From NCBI GenBank assembly GCA_008501835.1, contig QQUB01000379.1:1-11256 (forward strand): a DNA stretch of 11,256 bases, written 5' to 3'. The translations under genes were made by a program, and so were the position numbers. Each line of letters opens with the position of its first letter. Position 1 is the stretch's first letter. Of the stretch, positions 5,158 to 11,256 are shown in pieces. Under the pieces are notes generated by a model, which was not told the DNA's origin, did not search any database, and saw only the letters and a program-made list of their open reading frames with translations. This DNA comes from Bacteroidota bacterium. Its GTDB lineage: Bacteria > Bacteroidota > Bacteroidia > Chitinophagales > Saprospiraceae.

Positions 5158-8043
5158 TTAGAATTTCGAAGGAACAAATTTACTTTCCGGAGGGCCTAAA
5201 TAACTATCCCTCAACCCGCCTGCATCGATCACAAATTTTTGAAAAACAACACCGGGATCAACCATCCAGACTTTTAGCACATGCTTTCCAGGTTCGATAT
5301 CTGTATGGATCGATTGTTTCTTCTTAATGTGATCTGTAACCGAATTATTCCACCAGGCCGGATATTCCCAATCCGGCTGGAATTCCCCTTCATGCATATT
5401 AATTATTTGCGGAGTTTCACCATCGATGGCAATCGCATATTTTAGACCTTCCTCCTTTTTATAGTTGAGGGTCGGAGATAGATAGGTGTCGATTTTCAGA
5501 TCCCCCCCTTCGAAAACCGTAAATTCATATTCCAGGCATGGAGTATTCTCTGCTGGAGTTTGAGGTTCTGCATTGGCAGGTTCAACCGTGATAGCAGAGT
5601 TGGTACGTCCCATATTGGGGATTACCGTCCAACCAATTGTTGATGTTTCAATCTTATTCGTGAAATTTACAGCTTCAATGGACAATACCCCATTATTTTC
5701 GACAAAACCGGAAACTTCCTGAAGTTCATTCCAAACAGGAACACCAACAACAAAGGGTCGACCTGACTTTCCGGAAATAACCACTTCTCCAATTGTACGC
5801 CCCTTTGGGGCCTTATTCCAGTCAATACTAACGTACACTTTTTCCTCCAACTGAATAGTACCAGTTTCTTTAGATAATTTGATCCATTCACTTTTTGAAG
5901 TTATGGTGTAATTCAGGGGCTGGGCACCTTTATTGAAAATCTCTACGTAATAATTTTGATCGTTTACGGGGTCAAACGGCAAAAAGGCCCGATCATAAAT
6001 TTTCCTGCCTTCCATTTCAAAATTACTCCAATCCAGTTTTGTACCGTACTCTACCACAAGACCCAATTGAGCATCTATCGCTGGTTGCACCCACGAAACA
6101 GCGGGCATTTTATTAACCGGAGGATTGTTCCAGGAAGTATAACCTATATGCGTTTGAGCCATCATGTGATTCCATTTCCCTCCTTCCAGGTCCTCATGAA
6201 ACCGTCGGGTTAGTTCGGCATCTTTTAAAAACAGTTCTTTCGCCTTATCTGCATAATAATTAGCAGCGGCACCTCCTAAATCCAGGTACATTTTATTTTT
6301 TCCGGCAGCGACATACATTTCGTTCAAATTACTACAAAGCTCCACGGGGGAAAGTACCAACTGGTAAAAGGCAGATTTGTGTGTTTCAGGAAGCTGAGCA
6401 TAGATGCTTTGGCTTTTTTGCAATAATTGTTGGTACTCTTCAAGGATTACTTCTGCTTCTCTGTAATTATGCAGACTGTATGTTTCCGGGGTCAACATTT
6501 CCGGTGTTCGACGGGCATTGTATTTAGTGTAAAGTGATAAGATCTCTGCTATTTCCTCAGCATACTTTGCTCCAAACTGCTGTGATGCCCAGCGAACATA
6601 ATAATCCGGTAAATCATCGGCATCAATATCCGCATCCCAGGCAAAATCAAGAAAGAAACTGATTGGAAGTTCCATCGGTTTGATATCCCCGACGTTTACG
6701 ATCCAGAGGTCTTCAACTCCCCATTGATAAGCCAGGTTCATTTGTTCCCAAACCCGTTCTATTTGGGTGACATTCAGCCATCTGTAAGAAACCGGGCCAC
6801 CTACAAAATCAAAGTGGTAATACATGCCAAATCCTCCTTTGCGATCAAGGTCCTGCTTTTTAGGTAATATTCGAATATTCCCCCAGTTATCATCGCAAAA
6901 CAATACCAGGATATCGTCATCTACACGCATACCTTTGTCATAATAATCCTGAACTTCTTTATAAATGGCCCACACCTGAGGGGTTTCCTCTACCGGTTTT
7001 CCGGTTACTTCCGTCAATATTTCCCGCTGATCGGCTATGATGGTTTGTAATAAATCCACTGCTGTTTCCTCCGTCATAGCCTCATCACCGTCACCGCGCA
7101 TTCCCAGAGTTACTACACTTTCATAATCTCCCATGCGCTCAACTCCACCTTTCCAAAACTCCTGTAACTTTTCCTTATTGGTATTATAATTCCATTCCCC
7201 TCCCTTAAACCGGTACCATTCAGCATGTGCTCGCATCATCGGTTCATGGTGGCTTGTTGAAATGACTATTCCATACTCATCCGCCAGCCTTGCATTTTCA
7301 GGGTCATCCGCAGCAAAGGCACTTGGAACCCACATAGCTGGCCAGAGGTAATTCCCTTTATTTCGCAAAATCAGTTCAAAGACCTTTTCATAAAACTGAT
7401 GGTTAAAACCTCCAAACCTCTCCAAGGCCCAGCTTCTTAGGGCCGGAGCTTCGTCATTGATAAAAATTCCGCGATATTTAACCGAAGGAGCTTTTGAAAC
7501 GAACCTTGTATTTTGGATAAAAAGTTTTGCACTTTTTTTCACGGGAGCATCTGCCCACCAATACCAGGGAGAAACCCCGATGGCTTCAGAGATCGTAAAT
7601 ACTCCATAGGCGGTACCTCGCCGGTCACTTCCAACAATAACCAGGGCTTCCTCAACCCCTGGAATAGGGTCCTTAATGGTTTGTATGATAAAACGCTCCC
7701 ATTGCCCTCTGATTGAGGCAACATCGAGTTTTTTGGAATTCACCAATTCATCAATCAAATCATTATTTCCCAGACTTCCAACGATGATAAGGCCTGGAAC
7801 AGCCCCTTCAAAAGCTGTTGTTACCTCAGGTTTTTGCCCCGTCACCATTTCAATATCACTGGCAAGAAATCCAACGGCCCTATGGATCAAAGCATTTTCT
7901 GTGGAATTGTAATAAATCAGAGCCGAGGAGGATTTGCTTACCACTGCAAACTTTTCACCAGCATTTCCCTGAACATTGCTTATTTCAATTTGAGCGGTTA
8001 ACAAAAAAGGAAACAGTAAAAAAACTATGAAAGAAATTCTCAT
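5158..8043 (-). CDS. GH115 alpha-glucuronidase (xylan alpha-1,2-glucuronosidase)
   Basis: Predicted periplasmic enzyme of 961 aa that removes alpha-1,2-linked (4-O-methyl-)glucuronic acid from xylan, including from internal xylose residues. Seen: cleavable signal peptide (1-18, FIVFLLFPFLLTAQ); N-terminal mixed domain (about 20-180, with VIVGSDRRGTAYGVFTISE and GVSPWYWWADAPVKK); TIM-barrel region (about 185-500) with the family signatures YRGIFINDEAP (190-200), NYLWPAMWVPSAFA (231-244), ISTSHHEPMMRAHAEW (261-276), FCDDNWGNIRILP (382-394) and YYHFDFVGGPVSYRWLN (408-424); helical region (about 500-680) ending in THIGYTSWNNPP; and C-terminal beta-sandwich domains (about 695-955) resembling GH115_C. 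The length fits the four-domain family. I do not assign catalytic residues from memory. It is the last gene of a minus-strand operon: only 5 nt separate its start from the GH35 stop, so the two should be co-transcribed. No Shine-Dalgarno precedes the ATG at 8043. Confidence 0.95.
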   Translation of the reverse strand: MRISFIVFLLFPFLLTAQIEISNVQGNAGEKFAVVSKSSSALIYYNSTENALIHRAVGFLASDIEMVTGQKPEVTTAFEGAVPGLIIVGSLGNNDLIDELVNSKKLDVASIRGQWERFIIQTIKDPIPGVEEALVIVGSDRRGTAYGVFTISEAIGVSPWYWWADAPVKKSAKLFIQNTRFVSKAPSVKYRGIFINDEAPALRSWALERFGGFNHQFYEKVFELILRNKGNYLWPAMWVPSAFAADDPENARLADEYGIVISTSHHEPMMRAHAEWYRFKGGEWNYNTNKEKLQEFWKGGVERMGDYESVVTLGMRGDGDEAMTEETAVDLLQTIIADQREILTEVTGKPVEETPQVWAIYKEVQDYYDKGMRVDDDILVLFCDDNWGNIRILPKKQDLDRKGGFGMYYHFDFVGGPVSYRWLNVTQIERVWEQMNLAYQWGVEDLWIVNVGDIKPMELPISFFLDFAWDADIDADDLPDYYVRWASQQFGAKYAEEIAEILSLYTKYNARRTPEMLTPETYSLHNYREAEVILEEYQQLLQKSQSIYAQLPETHKSAFYQLVLSPVELCSNLNEMYVAAGKNKMYLDLGGAAANYYADKAKELFLKDAELTRRFHEDLEGGKWNHMMAQTHIGYTSWNNPPVNKMPAVSWVQPAIDAQLGLVVEYGTKLDWSNFEMEGRKIYDRAFLPFDPVNDQNYYVEIFNKGAQPLNYTITSKSEWIKLSKETGTIQLEEKVYVSIDWNKAPKGRTIGEVVISGKSGRPFVVGVPVWNELQEVSGFVENNGVLSIEAVNFTNKIETSTIGWTVIPNMGRTNSAITVEPANAEPQTPAENTPCLEYEFTVFEGGDLKIDTYLSPTLNYKKEEGLKYAIAIDGETPQIINMHEGEFQPDWEYPAWWNNSVTDHIKKKQSIHTDIEPGKHVLKVWMVDPGVVFQKFVIDAGGLRDSYLGPPESKFVPSKF

Positions 8044-8048
8044 GCCGT

Positions 8049-9683
8049 TTATTTTTTATAATCGTATAAAGCCAATCGCTGAATTACATAATTCCCCCGG
8101 AATATCCTGATGTGGCGCCCCTGGTGGATTTGATCACCGTTTAAATGCCTTAGAACTTTCCAATCCCCATTTTTAAAACTGCCTTCTTCATTTTTCAATA
8201 TCCCGACTTTCATATTTGAATCTTCCAGGTTTTTGAAGGTCACGACCACCCCACTTCCAGCAATATAAAATTCATTTTCATCCGTATGAATAAAAACTGC
8301 TCCGGCGGGGATCCAATCATCCTTGTGTTTTTGGGCTTCTGCATCCCAACCTGTAGTGTAGGAATGTTTAACTGTAAATTCATATTTTCCAAATACCAGT
8401 TTCGATTCCTGTTTTTCTTTATCCAGCAGAACCCCCTCTACCCTTCCTTTTCCATGATTCTCGGTGATTAATGGAGTTAATTGATCAAGAAGGTCATACA
8501 TTTTCCCAAGTTCTTCTTCTTCGGGTGCCGGTTTCGATTCAATAGAAAACGGTGAAAAACCTATAGCCTCATAATGCCCAATGGCAAATGCAGCTTTTGC
8601 TGCTACCGTATGGTCAAACCGGTGTTCCGGAACAAATAAGGGATTGTTTTGTCTGGTATAAAGGTCGTTCCAGTGCTCAAATCTTGGGTTATAAAAATCA
8701 GGAGAAAGGAAATCTATGGCAGGAGCGCCAGCTTTCCATACATCCATCAAATGAGGCAAAGGGCCCGCACTTGGATATTCACCCGGCTTTCTACCTGGTC
8801 TGTTCAAAGCAGCGTTCACAAACATAGGTAAAGGATAAATAGCCTTACCTGCTTCCACAAGCTCATTGGTAAAAACAGCATAATACCATGCCATAAAGAT
8901 TTCATCCGTATGCAGGCCTTTTCCAAAAACCTCCTCCCAGGTTCCGGAAGTTTTGAAACCATTTTCTTTCCAGACATCATGAAATTCAGGAACCAGATCA
9001 TCTTTATTTTTTTCTAAGTATTTAAGGAGATCTTTTGGAACCTTTTGATGGAAATTTTTATTGGCTAACGGGTGATAATCCCGGGCTGATGGCAACATGC
9101 CAATTTCATTTTCAGGCTGAATCAAAATAACCGTATGTTCCTGGCTATCAATATCTTTGACGTGTTGCATCAAGGCCTTAAAAGCATTCAGATCAGCCTG
9201 TAAATTTTCCTTGCTGAACGGGGTTAGAATTTCATGACTAACACCGTTTTCATCCTTGATCCTGGGATATTTCTCATCATTGATTTTCACCCAGGCCGGT
9301 GCATGACTCGACATGCTGTTTTTCCAGGATCCAAACCATAACAACACCAGTTTAAACTCATGTTTTCTGGCTTCAAAAATGAGTTCATCCAGCAGTTTGA
9401 AATCAAAATCCCCTTCTGTCGGCTCAATGAGTTCCCAAAACACAGGAGCTAAAATGGTATTCAGGTTCATGGTCTTTAATTTTGGCCAGACCGGAGCCAT
9501 ATTTTCCACACTGGTAAAGGTCGAATTTCCAAGTTCACCACCAAGGATCAAATAGGGTTGCCCGTCAACCATTAACTGAGTCGTATTGCCTTGTGTTTTC
9601 AAGTGTGGAATGGCTGCTGTCTGAGAGTACATTGCTGAAAAAACCAAACAAACCATTATTATTAAACCCGTTATCTTTTTCAT
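8049..9683 (-). CDS. GH35-family beta-galactosidase-like enzyme with C-terminal DUF5597-type domain
   Basis: Predicted exported exo-glycosidase of 544 aa. Seen: signal peptide (1 to about 21, LIIMVCLVFSAMYSQ; no convincing lipobox at Cys12, so probably soluble in the periplasm); a clan GH-A barrel (about 35-390) with FWELIEPTEGDFDF (82-95); acid/base Glu193 in QPENEIG; and nucleophile Glu353 in LFVPEHRFD. A C-terminal beta domain (about 395-540) resembles DUF5597, found in GH35 enzymes of the type characterised as a xyloglucan-active beta-galactosidase in Cellvibrio japonicus. The closest annotated relatives are usually called beta-galactosidase. Placed between GH67 (38 nt gap) and GH115 (5 nt gap), it probably trims a terminal beta-linked sugar from decorated xylo-oligosaccharides. 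Beta-galactosidase is the default; another exo-activity is possible. The start at 9683 gives a normal signal peptide. Confidence 0.85.
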   Translation of the reverse strand: MKKITGLIIMVCLVFSAMYSQTAAIPHLKTQGNTTQLMVDGQPYLILGGELGNSTFTSVENMAPVWPKLKTMNLNTILAPVFWELIEPTEGDFDFKLLDELIFEARKHEFKLVLLWFGSWKNSMSSHAPAWVKINDEKYPRIKDENGVSHEILTPFSKENLQADLNAFKALMQHVKDIDSQEHTVILIQPENEIGMLPSARDYHPLANKNFHQKVPKDLLKYLEKNKDDLVPEFHDVWKENGFKTSGTWEEVFGKGLHTDEIFMAWYYAVFTNELVEAGKAIYPLPMFVNAALNRPGRKPGEYPSAGPLPHLMDVWKAGAPAIDFLSPDFYNPRFEHWNDLYTRQNNPLFVPEHRFDHTVAAKAAFAIGHYEAIGFSPFSIESKPAPEEEELGKMYDLLDQLTPLITENHGKGRVEGVLLDKEKQESKLVFGKYEFTVKHSYTTGWDAEAQKHKDDWIPAGAVFIHTDENEFYIAGSGVVVTFKNLEDSNMKVGILKNEEGSFKNGDWKVLRHLNGDQIHQGRHIRIFRGNYVIQRLALYDYKK

Positions 9684-9721
9684 TATTCAGGATCTTTTTT
9701 GGTAAAATTTCAATACTTCCA

Positions 9722-11256
9722 TTACCACCGTGGACGAATTCCCGGAGAATATGGATGAGATAGATTTTTGTAATACTCCAGTGTTTTATCCGGTTGTTCC
9801 AAATCATGCGGAATCGGCATTTTAGAAAAGGTCTGGAAATACAAAAGGCAGGAATTTCGCCACCAGATAGCCTCTTCCACCTGAATTTCCAGTAACATAT
9901 TAACTTCTTCAAATCTTTGTTTATCAATGACATGGCTCAATGTCTCCCATGTTGTTTTCATATTTTTGACTTCTTCAACTCCCTGATAATAGGTATAACA
10001 TAATTCTTCCCAAAGGGTATTACCAGACGCAAGTTGATCACTCCAGCCAACATGGTGGAACCACAATAAATATTTATCAGGGATCAAATCTCTGGAGGCA
10101 AAAGTCTTCTGCACAGGTGGAAAATATTGGTCGACCGCATTGCTTCCGGAAGCAGTTCTGTCGAACCCTACTCCCTGCTCATCTGCTCTGTGGAAATACG
10201 TACAATTCCAATCTGCACGAGGCATATTATCCACCCAGGGTCCAGGACCATAGTGATGCCCACTGGCCATAATATGATTCAATCCTAGTGGGGTGGAATA
10301 TCTCACACAGGTTTCGTGGGAACCCATCATCAAATTTTTCACCTTGGCCACAATTGCCTGATCATTGGAAAAAGTCATCTTGATCCATTCTTCAGCCATT
10401 TCCTCAGAAGTTAGTTCCGGGTTCCATGCCAGTCGGCCAAAGGTGTACCAGTTCGACTGGCCAAAGATGTGTCCCGTCCAGTTTCGGTCATTTCCGATAT
10501 TGGATACTCCTGCCATTCCGGTTACTGGATATTTATGGACAGAGCCCTCGAGAACTTTTGCAACGGTAGCACCACTGCCTTTTGCATGGGTATCATAATC
10601 AAGGACTTCTTTATACATGGGGGCCAGATAGACCAGATTAGTACCTTGCCCCAGGTACTCCTGAGTGATCTGAAACTCCATCATAACCGGAGTTTTTTCC
10701 ATCGCCCCGAACAACGGATGGAAAGGTTCTCTTGGCTGAAAATCAATAGGACCGTTTTTAACCTGGATCATGACATTATCCCTGAATTTGCCATCCAATG
10801 GTACAAATTCATTAAAAGCCTGTTTAGCCCTGTCTTCTGGCTCCTCATTGCTGTATACAAAAGCTCTCCACATCACAATGCCACCGTATGGAGCAAGGGC
10901 ATCTGCCAGCATATTGGCACCATCAGCATGGTTTCGTCCATAATTTTGAGGCCCTGGCTGTCCTTCGGAATTGGCCTTTACCAGAAAACCTCCAAAATCA
11001 GGAATCTGCTCGTAGATTTCATCAACCTTATGTTTCCACCAATCCTTTACTTCAGGTAACAGGGGATCAGCCGTTTCCATTTTGCCCAATTCTATTGGGG
11101 CACTGAAACGGGCCGTTAAATAAACCTTGATACCATATGGTCTCATTACATCCGCTACAGCTTTTACTTTCTCTATGTAATCAGGTCTGAGTACAAGAGC
11201 ATTGGAATTTACATTAGTTAATACAGTTCCATTTATTCCGATAGAGGCATTGGCCC
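9722..11256 (-). CDS. aguA: GH67 alpha-glucuronidase, C-terminal part (5' end outside window)
   Basis: Removes (4-O-methyl-)glucuronic acid from the non-reducing terminal xylose of xylo-oligosaccharides. The open frame runs to the right edge: before the internal Met at 11146 it reads ANASIGINGTVLTNVNSNA, a typical GH67 segment, so that Met is not the start. About 510 residues are present; the family is about 700, so about 200 N-terminal residues, including any signal peptide, lie outside. Counting from the Met at 11146, Glu61 in KANSEGQPGP matches the catalytic acid (Glu292 of the Cellvibrio enzyme), and Asp135 in NGPIDFQPREP with Glu163 in QITQEYLGQG match the two carboxylates of the base (Asp365, Glu393). 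Their spacing (74 and 28) fits. The C-terminal helical domain is complete (GHHYGPGPW, YFHRADEQGVGFDRT, LLWFHHVGWSD, RPRW end). First visible gene of the GH67-GH35-GH115 operon. Confidence 0.96.
   Translation of the reverse strand, partial: ANASIGINGTVLTNVNSNALVLRPDYIEKVKAVADVMRPYGIKVYLTARFSAPIELGKMETADPLLPEVKDWWKHKVDEIYEQIPDFGGFLVKANSEGQPGPQNYGRNHADGANMLADALAPYGGIVMWRAFVYSNEEPEDRAKQAFNEFVPLDGKFRDNVMIQVKNGPIDFQPREPFHPLFGAMEKTPVMMEFQITQEYLGQGTNLVYLAPMYKEVLDYDTHAKGSGATVAKVLEGSVHKYPVTGMAGVSNIGNDRNWTGHIFGQSNWYTFGRLAWNPELTSEEMAEEWIKMTFSNDQAIVAKVKNLMMGSHETCVRYSTPLGLNHIMASGHHYGPGPWVDNMPRADWNCTYFHRADEQGVGFDRTASGSNAVDQYFPPVQKTFASRDLIPDKYLLWFHHVGWSDQLASGNTLWEELCYTYYQGVEEVKNMKTTWETLSHVIDKQRFEEVNMLLEIQVEEAIWWRNSCLLYFQTFSKMPIPHDLEQPDKTLEYYKNLSHPYSPGIRPRW

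Noticed and set aside
5308..5316. GATCGATTG, near match to the operator core
   Set aside because: It lies inside the GH115 coding region, is not a full palindrome of the shared type and is explained by chance and codon use.
9565..9933. 122-codon minus-strand frame spanning the GH67/GH35 junction
   Set aside because: It overlaps the clear C-terminus of GH67 and the signal peptide of GH35 in another frame; low-complexity translation without family features.
10469..11059. 196-codon open frame on the plus strand, opposite GH67
   Set aside because: It is antisense to a strongly conserved GH67 region, has no recognisable domain and arises from the codon pattern of the true gene.
11146..11148. Met at 11146 as the GH67 start
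   Set aside because: The conserved GH67 sequence continues upstream in frame (ANASIGINGTVL) to the window edge, so the true start is outside.
1..11256. Mobile element, CRISPR array, tRNA/rRNA or defence system
   Set aside because: No transposase-like frame, no spaced direct repeats and no RNA gene signatures were seen; all long frames belong to carbohydrate metabolism.

Overview
The window looks like part of a polysaccharide utilisation locus (PUL) for glucuronoxylan from a member of the Bacteroidota, most likely a flavobacterium or a close relative. Three things support this. The left edge carries the start of a SusC/RagA-type TonB-dependent receptor, with a carboxypeptidase-like domain and an LNEVVVVGYG segment. 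The start codons are preceded by A/T-rich leaders without Shine-Dalgarno sequences. The GH30 enzyme has a lipoprotein-type N-terminus with a Cys-Gly-Lys-Asp-Asp sequence that resembles the surface-export signal of Bacteroidota lipoproteins. The DNA is moderately AT-rich and even in style throughout, and I saw no IS element, tRNA, rRNA or CRISPR.

Layout from left to right: (1) 1-541, minus strand, 5' end of susC, running off the left edge. (2) 542-769, divergent intergenic region with a 12-bp palindrome containing CAATCGATTG. (3) 770-2068, plus strand, GH30 xylanase/glucuronoxylanase-like lipoprotein. (4) 2082-2136, a 26-bp perfect hairpin that can act as a terminator in both directions. (5) 2172-2915, minus strand, SDR oxidoreductase. 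(6) 2916-3106, a second divergent intergenic region with an 18-bp perfect palindrome built on the same CAATCGATTG core. (7) 3107-5034, plus strand, a sialate-O-acetylesterase/acetylxylan-esterase-like SGNH gene broken by a frameshift at about 4700-4705. (8) 5035-5157, terminators between convergent genes. (9) 5158-11256, minus strand, a tight operon read in the order GH67 alpha-glucuronidase (5' end outside the window), GH35/DUF5597 beta-galactosidase-like enzyme, GH115 alpha-glucuronidase.

Proposed teamwork (inference from families and context): the GH30 enzyme on the cell surface cuts the xylan backbone, SusC and its off-window partner import oligosaccharides, the esterase removes acetyl groups, and GH115 and GH67 remove (4-O-methyl-)glucuronic acid from internal and terminal positions. 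The GH35 enzyme removes a further side-chain or terminal sugar. The SDR may act in hexuronate catabolism, for example as a fructuronate/mannonate oxidoreductase. The shared palindrome in both divergent promoter regions suggests one LacI-type regulator, encoded outside the window, for several of these units.

The gene families are all known. The points most worth following are the shared operator, the frameshifted esterase, the altered uronate-binding side of the GH30 active site, and the role of a GH35 enzyme between two alpha-glucuronidase families.
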